Source: Argyresthia goedartella
Lineage: Eukaryota > Arthropoda > Insecta > Lepidoptera > Argyresthiidae
NCBI GenBank assembly: GCA_949825045.1
Contig: OX463822.1
Span: forward strand, 32,924,703-32,988,702
Direction of reading: 5' to 3'
DNA: 64,000 nucleotides
Shown: positions 31,222 to 40,799 of the stretch, piece after piece
How the letters are laid out: every line of letters starts with the position of its first letter
How positions within the stretch are numbered: the first letter of the stretch is position 1
The notes under the pieces: model-generated
Told to the model about the DNA's origin: nothing
Databases searched by the model: none
What the model saw: the letters and a program-made list of their open reading frames with translations, nothing else
Program-made: the position numbers and the translations under genes

Positions 31222-32642
31222 GTATAAATCAATCTTTTGTATGGCTTTTATCCGATAATATTACCCTCTCGGAAAAGACTGAGATCATCTTTAAATTCAA
31301 CTCAGCTGCCCCTAACATTAAAATTCTAGACAAAGACTCACTTCGCCTCCTAGGGGCCCCCGTTCTAGAGGACGGGATCCCCAGCTTCGTGGATGAACAA
31401 ATCTCTAAATTCAATCAAAATTCTATCAAACTGACTGACCTAAATCCCCACATGGCCCTGTCTATCATACGGTTTTGCCTTTTTGTACCCAAACTTACCT
31501 ACCTCCTTCGATGCTCTCCTCTTTGGAAATACCCTCCCATTCTCAACCTTTTAGACGATATTACCAAAAGTACATTAACCAAAATTTTAAACATTAATCT
31601 CGATGAACGAAGCTGGACACAATCCGCCCTTTCAATCAGACACGGTGGCTTGGGGATCCGGAAAATCTCAGATGTGGCGCTCCCGGCCTTCCTGTCTTCA
31701 GCCCATAGCTCACGTGATCTCTATGGTAAAATCATAAACCCATCACTCGGTGATGTGGAGGTCACGTGTCTGGTCGAGGCCAGGAATGCCTGGACGCAAG
31801 CCTGTCCGAGGCAAAATTTTCCAACAAATTTAAACTCTCAACGGCTATGGGACGAGCCGCAATGCATTAAAACCCGCGAAGATCTGGTAAAAACGGCTAG
31901 TGGTCCAGCAGTGCGCGCTCGTCTCCTAGCTACCAGGGAGAAGGAGTCAGGACACTGGCTGCGCGCAATCCCATCAACGCACATTGGCACCCTGCTTGAC
32001 CGTACCACCCTTACCCTCGCCGTTTGCCTGCGACTCGGCGTAAAGACAAACGAAATCCATCGGTGCCGCTGCGGTGCTAGGGTGGACCAACTAGGTCACC
32101 ACGGCCTCTCCTGCCAACGCAGCGCCGGTCGGTGGTCCCGTCATGCCAATCTTAATGACGTCATCCGTCGGGCCCTTGCCAGCTGTGGCGTGCCAGCAAT
32201 ACTTGAACCCAATGGACTGGCACGCGACGATGGCAAGAGGCCAGACGGAATGACGCTCATTCCCTGGCAGAGCGGGAGGTCGCTAGTATGGGACGCGACC
32301 TGCGTAGATACGCTGGCACCGTGGCACCTTTCGGCAACCTCAGCCACAGCCGGCGCTGCGGCGGCAGCAGCAGAGTGTCTCAAAACCCGCAAATACGCCG
32401 CACTCGGCGACGACTATTTGTTTATGCCGTTCGGCTTTGAGACCCTTGGGCCGTGGGGCCCTGACGCTCGAAGAGTCCTCAAAGACATCTCTAAGAGGCT
32501 CGTCGAAGCGTCAGGGGACCGCAGAGCTGGCGCCTACCTCGCTCAACGCATCAGTATTGCGATACAGCGAGGTAACAGTGCCAGCGTCTTGGGCACCCTC
32601 CCGCCCGGCAGTGAACTCAGGGAAATTTTTAATTTAGTTTAG
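31197..32642 (+). CDS. REL-type non-LTR retrotransposon protein, C-terminal 470 residues
   Basis: A 481-codon frame, open throughout. The first ~9 codons come from antisense LINE A, so the real element starts at about 31222 and the Met is accidental. Visible parts: end of the reverse transcriptase or thumb ('LRLLGAPVLEDGIPSFVDE', 'FVPKLTYLLRCSPLW', 'SIRHGGLGIRKISDVALPAF'; residues about 50-175), a CCHC-like knuckle 'CRCGARVDQLGHHGLSC' with 'GRWSRH' (about 283-308), and a restriction-like endonuclease core 'KRPDGMTLIPWQSGRSLVWD' followed by 'ATCVDT' (about 345-370), then 'FMPFGFETLGPWG'. This order is that of site-specific R2/NeSL/Hero/CRE-type LINEs, whose endonuclease nicks the target for reverse transcription. 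The palm with its YADD motif is missing, so it cannot move itself. Clade is not settled; domesticated use is possible but unproven. Confidence 0.8.
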   Translation: MKELLTFASINQSFVWLLSDNITLSEKTEIIFKFNSAAPNIKILDKDSLRLLGAPVLEDGIPSFVDEQISKFNQNSIKLTDLNPHMALSIIRFCLFVPKLTYLLRCSPLWKYPPILNLLDDITKSTLTKILNINLDERSWTQSALSIRHGGLGIRKISDVALPAFLSSAHSSRDLYGKIINPSLGDVEVTCLVEARNAWTQACPRQNFPTNLNSQRLWDEPQCIKTREDLVKTASGPAVRARLLATREKESGHWLRAIPSTHIGTLLDRTTLTLAVCLRLGVKTNEIHRCRCGARVDQLGHHGLSCQRSAGRWSRHANLNDVIRRALASCGVPAILEPNGLARDDGKRPDGMTLIPWQSGRSLVWDATCVDTLAPWHLSATSATAGAAAAAAECLKTRKYAALGDDYLFMPFGFETLGPWGPDARRVLKDISKRLVEASGDRRAGAYLAQRISIAIQRGNSASVLGTLPPGSELREIFNLV

Positions 32643-32925
32643 TGCAGTTATAGTTTAGTTTTAGTTTATAATATATAATAGGTAAAAACTGTTTCTAGAA
32701 TTTTGAAAATACAAGTGATAGTTATTTGTTAAAAGACAAAAGTTTAAACCAGTTTACTATTTAACGGTTTTAACCGTTAGTTTATCAACTAACGCGTCAT
32801 ATAGTAAGCAGTACGCTACAGTTTACTATCTGTCGATAGTTAACAACTAACGAGAAAAAAAAGCGTTAGTTTATCAATAAAAGGGAAATATTAAACTGGA
32901 CATCAAAAATACTGATTTGCACAGC
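32643..32925. other. 3' flank of the REL copy
   Basis: AT-rich; 'tagttttagtttataatata' near the stop could be the element's 3' UTR. A small inverted repeat 'ttaacggttttaaccgtta' lies at 32761-32779. No poly(A) tail is evident. Confidence 0.4.
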
Positions 32926-33060
32926 AAATATCAGGGCAAAATGCTGCGGTCGCTTAGGTGAAGGGTAAAGGAGGTGAGCGAAGCGAAGCCCTCTTTATCC
33001 TTCGTGTTAGGTTGAACAAATAAGAACAACAAAAAAAACTTAAAACATTAAAGTACACAT
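32926..33060 (+). repeat. Dispersed repeat family A, first of a direct pair
   Basis: 'aatatcagggcaaaatgctg', 'cttaggtgaaggg', 'gtgagcgaagcgaagcc', 'tttatccttcgtgttaggtt'. Repeats about 281 bp further on. Confidence 0.75.
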
Positions 33061-33206
33061 AAAATATTTAAAACATAAAAAGTGTTTTTGTTGATCCTTT
33101 TTTGTTGTGCAAATCCGTATTTTTGATGGGCAACAAATATTTTATACCACCAAAATATTTTTTTCCAACCCAAAATGGCTAAATGTCCACCAAAAGTTGC
33201 AGAAAA

Positions 33207-33345
33207 TATCAGGGCAAAATACTGCGGTAGCTTAGGTGAAGGGAGTGAGCGAAGCGAAGCCCCCTTTATCCTTCGTGTTAGGTTGAACATGTAAGAACAA
33301 CAAAAAATACTTAAAACATAAACTTAAGTACACAAAACATAAAAA
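33207..33345 (+). repeat. Dispersed repeat family A, second of a direct pair
   Basis: Same landmarks as the unit at 32926, same order and strand. The spacer between units also looks partly repeated ('acataaaaag' and 'tccacca' phrases), so the whole ~281-bp unit may be tandem. Confidence 0.75.
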
Positions 33346-33896
33346 GAAGTTTGGTGATCATTTATCCAAACACAATTTGGTGGACATCCATCCATTTTGG
33401 CAGTCATTTCGAATTTAATGATAGTAAAATTTCGAATTTTTTGGTAATCCTTTAAACACTAGCCTTTTTGATGTGCGATTAAATACGATCCTATATAAAA
33501 CTGTTACATATCCCATTCAAGAGTTAACTCCCCAGATCCACCTCGATTAATTACGTAACTCCACCACAGACTCCACCATCGGCGTATCGCGTCCTCTGAT
33601 AAAATACTTGTTATATCATACGGGGCGGGGCGAGTTGCTCCAACTAGTCGAATACGCAGGGATATTCTGTACCTATACACCGTACATTTTTAGTACTGCT
33701 TTTTATCGGTAGTTGAAAGAAAGTATCATCGCGTTGGCAATGGACACCTTCTACTTGTTCTCACACTTTTGAGATTATATTTTATAATTATTATTTTTTT
33801 AATTTAAGTTCGTATTTTTATTCAACTTAATAAATCGACCTTACTATTGATACATAGTTACTCCGCTTCGGGAACAAAATTAATAAAACATCTCCG
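33346..33896. other. No gene seen
   Basis: AT-rich sequence without a supported feature. Confidence 0.5.
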
Positions 33897-34105
33897 TGAT
33901 GACCTCTGTGGCGCTGCGGTTGTGGCTCTGCCTACCATGCGAGAGGTCCCGGGTTCGTACCGCTGCTGGAGATTTAAAACAGTCAAGGTATTGGATGTTC
34001 GTTCATATATCATTGTATGTGAAGTCACTGTTTCTGGTTTCCCACGACACATGATATCCTAGTGTAGTGTAGGGTCAGAAGCGATGTATGTGCCTGTAAT
34101 CAAAT
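33897..34105 (+). repeat. tRNA-derived SINE, family S1
   Basis: Head 'gatgacctctgtggcgctgc' with box A, 'gcgagaggtcccgggttcgt' with box B (33940-33960), body 'ggtttcccacgacac', 'gatatcctagtgtag', 'gcgatgtatgtgcctg'. Overlapping 60-70 codon frames are shadows of the SINE. Confidence 0.85.
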
Positions 34106-34353
34106 GTTTATATTTGAATGTTTGAAATAATATAAAACCTACTAAACATTAAATATAAAACTATTAAACATAACAGCTAAACAAAGAAAAATAATGAAAA
34201 AGTAGAAGTTTTTTTTTTTTTTTTTAATCTTATTTATTTTATAAGCCTTACATCTTATGATTAAGTCAGCTTAAAAAAATTAACAAAGTTACAGTGCTTA
34301 CAGTATAACTTTAAGAAAAGAAAATAACATTAAATAAATCTAAACTTGGTTAG

Positions 34354-35801
34354 TTACATAAGTATTTTGTAGTGTTCCCATCTGAGATTCAAAGAGGTTA
34401 TCAAGAAACTTAAGAATCTGTTACTATACTCGACAGTGAACTCTGAGCTTAGAATTCGATGGAAAAGGAAGAGAAGATCCCCCACAGAGCACCGAGTTTC
34501 TTCGAGGAGGTCCAACCTTGGTTGTTCATTTATTGTATTAATGAAGGTACAAAAATTCGGTCGGATCGCTGCCGCTGTCGCTGGGCCTCCAGACTTCCGG
34601 CGATTAGAGGCGTCGACCAGGTGCGAGGAAAGCTCTTTGAGCAGAGCTCGCGCCTCTGGATCCCATTGACCAAGGGTTTCCACTCCAAAAGGCATAAATG
34701 TGTAGCCCTCTCCGAGGGCTGCATGTTTGCGTCTTTTGTTCCCCTCTGCGGTGGACGTTGCTATGCCAGCCTTGCGGGCGGTCACCTGTATGTGGGACTG
34801 CACCAACACGTCGCGCGTCAACACACAAGTCGCGTCCCACACAAACGACCGCCCGTTTTTCCATGGAATGAGTGTCATCCCGTCCGGCATTTTGCCATCG
34901 TCTCGCGATATGCCTGCTGGCTCTAGTATACTGGCAAAAGCCAGGCGGATGACATCATTCAGTGCTTGCGGGGCGTGACAAGCGACCCACACTGGGGCGA
35001 CATGCCAGTCCATGGTGGCCCAGTCGGTCCACGCCTCCCCCATAGCGGCAGCGATGTGGCTCGTTTGTTTTGGCCCCCAACCTGGGGCTAACAGCTAGGC
35101 TAAATAAAGTTCTCATCAGCAGAGTACCTAAACTCGCTGAAGGGAGCGCATTCAACCAGTATCCTGACTCCGGCTCGCAGGTGGCCAAGAGACGAACACG
35201 CTCTGCAAGGTTCGTGCTTGATTCCATGAGGTTCTTCTGAACCTCAATGCAAATCGGCTCGTCCCATAGTCTCTGCGAAGACGGGTCTAAGGACGGGACT
35301 TTGTACGGGCCGGACGTCTCCTATTTTGCGGATGCCCAGGCCACCGTACCGGATGGGTAGTGTGGGTTGGGGATCTGTTACTCTTGTTACAATTTAAAAT
35401 TTCGGCTAAAGACGATCTAATCAATTTTTCTAAACTGTCAAGTAGGTGGCCTTTTCCACAAAGTTATGCAGCGCAGGACGTAGGTAAATTTTGGGACGAA
35501 TAAACAAAATTTCAAAATAGTTTGTCATGTTTTCTGAAACTAGCAGTGTATACTTTGGACACTATTCTTCGGATCGTGTTACCCACGTCGATGGGCCGAA
35601 TTCCTCCGTCCTTTTTGACCAGAGCGCAGAGATTCGCTCCTTACGCCGGTGACCTCGTCACATATTTACCAACATTAAGTTGATCAGCTGGGTGAAGCCC
35701 TTCAGGAGTGTATCGCTGGCCTCGCCGCTCGCACCAGAAAGACGAGATGGCATTCCTTAAGTCGTCCGGAGTGGCCTCTGGAGTGCGTTCTGAACGGTCC
35801 G
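34354..35801 (-). pseudogene. REL retrotransposon RT remnant, CCHC and endonuclease (broken)
   Basis: From 35801 down: 'EATPDDLRNAISSFWCERRG', a stop, 'LCALVKKDGGIRPIDVGNTI' (the opening reverse-transcriptase block), then across a deletion 'NYFEILFIRPKIYLRP', 'LIRSSLAEILN', 'VRYGGLGIRKIGD', 'RVRLLATCEPESGYWLNALP', 'LGAKTNEPHRCRYGGGVDRL' with 'GHHGLAC', a frame change near 34960, then 'DDGKMPDGMTLIPW' and 'SFVWDATCVLT' (endonuclease PDG...D), 'FMPFGVETLGQWDPEARALL'. The first Cys-X-Cys has become Cys-X-Tyr. The C-terminal ~60 residues differ from copy 1, so the copies may be different subfamilies. The largest open part is 229 codons (34354-35043). Confidence 0.82.
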
Positions 35802-36505
35802 GGTTCACTAAAAAGACCGTTGACAAAATCAAAACTTATACTAGAATACCACAAGGCAATCAACAGGCTAGGTGAGAAAGACAAGGTCACAGTCCAGTGG
35901 GTAAAAGGTCACCAAGGTAACCAGGGCAACTGGGAGGCACACAAACTAGCAAAATTAGGGGCAGAAAGGCCAGCAATTGGCCCTCCACCATTCTCGCCCT
36001 TATCAGAGGAAGCTCTACGGAAAAGGCTCAGATAAGCCACAGTACAGCAACAAAACCTATTATGGTCTAGCAGAGAAGACTGCAAAAACACAAAACTTTT
36101 TATAGACAAGTATAACCATAAATTTACGAATTACCTAATGAGACTACCACGCAGTAAAACAAAAATACTAACAAACATCATCACAGGCCATTGTACACTA
36201 AACAAACACTTGACAATTACAGGTGCAACGGATAGCCCCCTTTGCAGGGGGTGCATGGAAGTGGATGAAACAGTAGAGCACATGCTACTGGCATGCCCAT
36301 CCACAACAGAAACTAGGATGGCTATCCTAGGGGACACAACAAATACCCAGGAGCTCCTAGAACACTCAGGCCTCCTTCTCCAGCTGGTGCAGGAGTTGGG
36401 ATGGCTGAAGTAGATGTGCAGGTGAAGGGGATATGCACAAAGGCCCCGCTCAAGTGGGCCAGGTGCAGGCGCTACAACCCCCTTGTAGAAGATAGAAGAT
36501 AGAAA
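35802..36505 (+). pseudogene. LINE with RNase H and CCHC C-terminus, inserted in the REL element
   Basis: Plus frame from about 35811: 'RPLTKSKLILEYHKAINRLG', 'VTVQWVKGHQGNQGNWEAHK' and 'LAKLGAE' (C-terminal half of an RNase H domain, with the conserved 'GH.G..GN..A..LA'), then after one stop near 36035 'SREDCKNTKLFI', 'ITGHCTLNKHLTI', and 'SPLCRGCMEVDETVEHMLLA' with 'CP' (a CCHC zinc knuckle). The frame ends at 36413 and a ~90-bp tail closes with a 'gatagaa' repeat. This domain order fits RNase H-bearing non-LTR LINEs of insects (I, R1 or LOA-like; exact clade unknown). 5' truncated. 'ggtccg' flanks both sides (35796-35801 and 36506-36511), possibly part of its target duplication. Confidence 0.8.
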
Positions 36506-36640
36506 GGTCCGAGGTATCCGGCAAGATTGATGATGCTGCTTTGACTCCAGCGCAGCGAGTGTTTTCGTGCTGTCGACGGCGATTGCGTCACTAGAAAAGA
36601 GCAGCTGGGCAGCTCCCTTAATACCCCCGTCGTAAATTTT
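36506..36640 (-). pseudogene. REL retrotransposon, conserved block before the RT
   Basis: Minus-strand reading gives 'DGGIKGAAQLLFSSDAIAV' followed by 'TLAALESKQHH', a region that in this protein family (recalled) precedes the reverse transcriptase as 'KGAVR.L.SDD...AL..KHP'. The next residues of the element are found at 35801, across the LINE insertion, which establishes that the two parts were once joined. Confidence 0.65.
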
Positions 36641-37290
36641 TCCCTCTATTATGCTGTTATGATTTTTTCGTGTGGTTTTGGGTCTAAAGGTCTGGGTCTG
36701 GGTGGTTGAGTGTTGTGTACAGCTTTGTTTTTTTTTTTAGGAGGGAGCCGCCATCCTTGCCTCTCGAGACGTGGAGTGTCCGCTATGTAAAAGAGAAATA
36801 CTGTTCCCAGGATTTTCCATCGTTTTGGATGACAGAAATGTTGCTACGGTGTGTCTCGACCCCTCGGAATTCTTTTTAATATCGGGATGGAAGTTTTTAA
36901 TTTTCCAATATCTGTCCAAAGAGGTGCATTATTCGGTTTGGGCTGGTGAGGGACAGAAACTATGTGGTTTTTGGTTGGTGTGGTCGTTGATGGATTGTTG
37001 GCTATTGCTGCTAAGGGCTGGCTGAGTTTGTGACATTTTACTTGGTGGATGTGTAGACCTCTCTGTTCCTTGAAGAAGCGCGGCGGCCACTGCACCTGGT
37101 CTGTCATCACAGCCGTCAATGAAGCCGCGGACGTTGAGGCGGGGCTGGGGGCCAATACAGCCGGTGATAGCATAATAAACTTTTTTTTTTTTAATTTTAC
37201 ACTTGATTATTTCGTGCCCACAGGTGGTATACCAAACATGTTCACACTTATGCTCATTTAAAATCATTTCTCTCTTGGATAAGGATGGGC
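36641..37290 (-). pseudogene. Possible N-terminal part of the REL retrotransposon
   Basis: Two overlapping minus frames (37173-36844 and 37267-36929). One contains 'RFFKEQRGLHIHQVKCHK', which resembles the second half of a C2H2 finger of the kind that opens R2-like proteins, but the two Cys expected before it are not present. Proline/serine/threonine-rich sequence follows. A T13-like run on the plus strand (about 37179-37191) interrupts. Assignment rests on position and this weak finger. Confidence 0.4.
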
Positions 37291-37305
37291 ACTAGAAGCC
37301 GTGCG

Positions 37306-37359
37306 CCACCAGCTGGGGGTGGGAGTAGCCAGCCACCAGCTGGGGGTGGGAGTAGCCAG
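37306..37359. repeat. 27-bp tandem repeat, two exact units
   Basis: Units 37306-37332 and 37333-37359 both begin 'ccaccagctgggggtgggag' and end 'tagccag'; a third starts ('ccac') and diverges. GC-rich context (37300-37500). It lies where the 5' UTR of the minus-strand REL element could be. An overlapping 100-codon plus frame (37285-37587) has no recognised domain. Confidence 0.85.
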
Positions 37360-37974
37360 CCACGTACGGTGGGCGTCCGGCAGCGGCCGGAGAAGCACGC
37401 GACAAGCCAGCTGAGTCTTTGGCTTTGTTTCGGTGTCTTCACGCAGCATTACGCGGAGGGCTTGAAGCAGGTGGAGACGTCGACCCTGCGCGCCGCCAGC
37501 GGTGACAGGAGGACGACACCCAGCACTGATCCACACTCACAATTTACAAAACACAACAGACAGCAACCATTTTTTGTTTACAAATAACTTGGCGTCTGAG
37601 ATTTTCTTTTATATTTTTAATTCTACTGAAATACACGCATTTCTCAAACTTGCACTTGCATTGTATAGTGCTTTTCTATACAAATGGATGGCCGATAAAT
37701 AAATTACTCATTTTTTTAAGTTAGTTAGTAGTTAGTTTTTATTTAGTCGAGTCGGATTCGCGCAAGAATGGTTCCTTACCATTATCTACTAAAACGGCAA
37801 AAATATATGTTAAATATATGTTTTATATGCCCCCTTAAATATATGTTTTATTTTTATTTATTTATTTATTTTTAAAGTGAGTATATATAATATAGTATAA
37901 ATATTCTATGAATATTTCAACCTGTTGCCGTTATCAGTATCGAGCAAATACGAGAAAAGAAAAAAACGTTCGTT
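37360..37974. other. No gene seen
   Basis: GC-rich to about 37510, then AT-rich with repeated 'taaatatatgttttat' phrases (37808-37855) and TTTA runs. No gene is supported. Confidence 0.45.
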
Positions 37975-38178
37975 TTATGGGAGCCCCCTTAAATATTTAT
38001 TTTATTCTGTTTTTTAGTATTTGTTGTTAGAGCGGAAACAGAAATACATCATCTGTGAAAATTTCAACTATCACGGTTCATGAGATACAGCCTGGTGACA
38101 GACGGACGGACGGACAGCGGAGGCTTAGTAATAGGGTCCCGTTCCCGTTCCTTTCTCCTTCGGGTGCGGAACCCTAAA
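37975..38178 (+). repeat. R-family repeat, 3' half
   Basis: From 'gggagcccccttaaatattt' through 'gagatacagcctggtgacag', 'gacggacggacagcgg' to 'gtgcggaaccctaaa', matching 23400-23616. Confidence 0.8.
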
Positions 38179-38825
38179 GAGCTAAGGCCCAGCATCTGAC
38201 GAATAGTTTTCGTGCGCGTGTGTGTAGCGGAATCACCCAAGCAGCGATATCCACACGAAGGCGCGTCATTAGCTGAGATCTGATGCAGATTAGGGCTCAG
38301 AGTCTGCGTTCGGGGGCCCAATTCTCTTTCGGGAAACGAGTGTAGATTGCTCCGAAAGGCGCTAAATGCCGTCTCAACGCCTGGCGACATCTATTGATAT
38401 CACTTGCCAGTTATAGGTTTTGAATTGTATTACCATAGCATGAGGCTCAAAATCGCGATGCCTTATAACTAGGTCCAGGCGTCTAAGGGTTAACAGTCGG
38501 TCTCCAATCCAAATAGGCGCTGCCCTACAAGATCGGTACGCTCGTTAGGCTTTTCCTCAATAGAATAGGGTCCCAGTATTCATAATATACAAATAAACAT
38601 ACAGTCACGCTTTTTCTCATACGGGGTGGTAGGAGGCACAGTTGTGGCCCCGTTTAACCATTTAATGCGTTAGTCCACTTATACCACAGTCTCCGTTTGC
38701 CACACAAAACTTACTTCAAACAAATTCACTTTGGCCACTGTATTAAATTAATAAATACAATTGTATCCTTTTTCCATACTTACGATTTTAAGGTCAAAAC
38801 TATAGGCTAACTCCATTTAATGTAT
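38179..38825. other. Family F repeat and motif M; no gene
   Basis: 38418-38495 ('taggttttgaattgtattac', 'tgaggctcaaaatcgcgatg', 'aggtccaggcgt') is a family F repeat also seen at 51719-51800 and, inverted, at about 48080-48140 and 59630-59720. An inverted motif M is at about 38610-38652. A minus frame (38064-38390) is not supported as a gene. Confidence 0.5.
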
Positions 38826-38985
38826 GTGACGTAAGAGCTCCGTGGTCTAGTGGTTTCACGCTTGCTTCTCACGCAGAGGATGCAGGTTCGAATCCTGTAT
38901 GTAATGAGATACGTAATTTAATTTATCCTAGTACATTATCGCAAGTTCCGTGTTTTGGATATAAGCTGTAGGTTCCGGCTAGGTA
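38826..38985 (+). repeat. tRNA-derived SINE, family S3 (tRNA-Glu-like head)
   Basis: Head 'gagctccgtggtctagtggt' has box A; anticodon-type loop 'TTCTCAC' would read CTC; box B 'aggttcgaatcctg' (38883-38896). The acceptor stem does not pair, so not a tRNA gene. Body has 'gtacattatcgcaagttccg' and 'ggttccggctagg', as at 25295. Confidence 0.75.
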
Positions 38986-39095
38986 CTATGGCAACTCGAA
39001 GACTCCCTCCTTCAACCCACTGAGCCAGCGTGATCGAGTATGGCTCAATCTTACTCGTATCCGGGTAAAGGGGTGGGGACATTCATGGGCTACAT
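38986..39095 (-). repeat. Dispersed repeat family G
   Basis: 'tatggctcaatcttactcgt' with 'atccgggtaaagggg' is the inverse of a phrase at 49690-49800, and related to 61195-61290 ('cattaatgcccccaccaagg'). Non-coding; class unknown. Confidence 0.55.
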
Positions 39096-39240
39096 TTCTT
39101 ATCATCTTCCTTCTTAACCTGGTTTTCTGGTAGAGATCTCTCATTAGAGATAAGCTCGCCTTTATACACTATTCTCATGTAACTATTGTTTTTTTATATG
39201 GTTTGTGTGCACTAAAGAAATTATGAATAATGTGTTATTA
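39096..39240 (+). repeat. LINE D tail fragment
   Basis: 'ttaacctggttttctggtag', 'gagataagctcgcctttata' and 'ctaaagaaattatgaataat' match the LINE D 3' UTR at 15700-15870. Confidence 0.65.
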
Positions 39241-39254
39241 ACAATTAAAAACTC

Positions 39255-39489
39255 TATACAGGGTGACATTTAATTAGCTGAATATATTTTGGGGAATGAT
39301 ACCACCCATAATTATGAACAACTTTCCCCAAGAAACATATGGTCGCAAACGAAAAAAAAATGGCCAATGTACTGAGGGACGAAATTTTATTTTTAATTGT
39401 GACCTTATGTTCCATGGGGAAAGTTGTTCATATCGATGGGTACTGTCATACCCCAAAGTATGGTCAGCTAATTAAATGTCACCTGTATA
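39255..39489. mobile_element. MITE with ~75-bp inverted repeats
   Basis: Both ends read inward 'tatacag' and 'gtgacatttaattagctga', then about 'ttttgggg.atga' and 'gaacaactttcccca'. Arms cover about 39255-39330 and 39414-39489 with several mismatches; the centre is an A-rich 80 bp. A dinucleotide TA at each extreme could be a target duplication, which would fit a Tc1/mariner-type MITE. No coding capacity. Confidence 0.8.
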
Positions 39490-40289
39490 GCGTGACCGCG
39501 GGCTAGCCCACTCCATAATTGATAACTATTTATTCCACACCCAAAATTAAACAATTACATTAAAATAAACCATATGTACAGATGCGAGCTTATCTCCAAA
39601 AAGGGCTTTAATCCAGCAAACCAAGACATGATATGACAATATAAGGAATAGTAATAAAGGGGCAGCACGCGCTTAGTAACTAGCCTAAGCTGCCTAAACT
39701 AAACTAAACTAAACTGAAGCCTAGAATTTGTCCCTCGACATTCTTAAACTTCTAGGCTAGCACCTCGTGTTAGGGCCGGATGCACAACTGGCTACTCAAT
39801 GTTGTTTGACGGACACTTAGTCATGCTGTCACTGGCATTTATTTAAGCGGCACTTTGTTGAGCAGCAGGTCATTAGCCACCCATCGAATACAGCATTCCT
39901 GAAGCTAAAATTCAATACTAGCATTAGTTGTGTAGTTTTATTCCGCAAGTTGTCGTGCCGCGTACCTAATTATGGTTGAGCCATTTACATAGACATAGGC
40001 ATAGTTCTGGAGGCCTGGACTATGTATAACAAGGTTTGTGTGTGTGCGACATGGAGGTAGGAATGGCTTGAAGGTGCTTTTGTTAGATATGTGGAGTGAG
40101 CACGCAGTTATGTATCGAGGAAGTGCTGTCTGGGACCTCATAATAATTATAATAAAGGATTTTATTCCAGAAACATCAAATACAGGTAATATGACATTTC
40201 CATATCAAAGTAAAATGACTAACAATTCTAGGAACTTTAGGTAGGTATTAACAGTAATAACTAAATAATATTAATCAGTCTTGAATTTT
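39490..40289. other. LINE D tail fragment; no gene
   Basis: 39560-39640 carries an inverted LINE D tail ('gatgcgagcttatctcc', 'ccagcaaaccaagacatg'). An AAACT repeat (39695-39713) follows. Short frames on both strands at 39938-40244 lack domains. Confidence 0.45.
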
Positions 40290-40735
40290 AATAGTAGTTT
40301 ATGTGACTGCTACATAATGGTGGGCATTAAAACCCGAGAATCATAATAATAACACTCGAGAGTTTTAATGCCTAATTATGTACAGTTACATACACTAGTT
40401 TATCTACACACATATCATAAGCTCTCTTTGATGTGTTCAGGAACCGCATGTTTGACCGGCATTGTGGCTCTGCAGTTGTTTAGCTTGTTCTGTAGTACCA
40501 ACTTCACGCAGGCGGGCGTCGGCGATCGAAGTTTGAATGTCAGTACCAACTTCACAGACAAACTAGGAGCGGCACGCCGGCTGGCGTCGGCGTTCGAAAT
40601 TTGAATGTCATAATATGTAGAAAAATGACACATTATGGTCATAATGTGTAATTTTTCAGATAAGGAATGAGTTTTTACCAAGTAGTTTAATATTATGCTG
40701 ATCGTAACATGCGGTTTTTGTACGCAGTAGATAAA
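40290..40735. repeat. Foldback repeat unit, copy 1
   Basis: Matches the array at 53046-53890: 'tagtttatgtgactgct', 'gggcattaaaac', 'gttttaatgcctaattatgt', 'tttatctacacacatatcat', 'gtgttcaggaaccgcatgtt', two 'gtaccaacttcac' phrases, and 'gtcggcgttcgaaatttgaa'. The right arm is shortened ('tgcggtttttgtacgcag' then divergence). A 78-codon frame is carried along but is not conserved in the other unit's exact form. Confidence 0.8.
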
Positions 40736-40799
40736 AACATTTTACCGGTAATAGATCGTTTTATAAGTCAATAAGCTGAAGGCTTCTGTAGCTGAAGCC

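Larger units (their letters stand above)
34209..37290 (-). mobile_element. REL-type non-LTR retrotransposon copy 2, poly(A)-tailed, split by a LINE
   Basis: On the minus strand the element runs from about 37290 to a 17-nt poly(A) (T17 on the plus strand, 34209-34225). Protein pieces in order: possible zinc-finger-like N-terminal part (36640-37290), a pre-reverse-transcriptase block (36500-36640), then, past the inserted LINE (35802-36505), reverse-transcriptase start, thumb, CCHC-like knuckle and endonuclease (35801-34354). The middle of the reverse transcriptase is deleted. A second, independent copy of the element at 31222, on the opposite strand. Confidence 0.75.

Noticed and set aside
37285..37587. 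Gly/Pro/Ser-rich 100-codon plus frame
   Set aside because: Mostly a translation of the 27-bp tandem repeat; more likely retrotransposon 5' sequence.
38826..38900. tRNA-Glu(CTC)-like sequence
   Set aside because: Acceptor stem does not pair and the anticodon stem has mismatches; called SINE S3.
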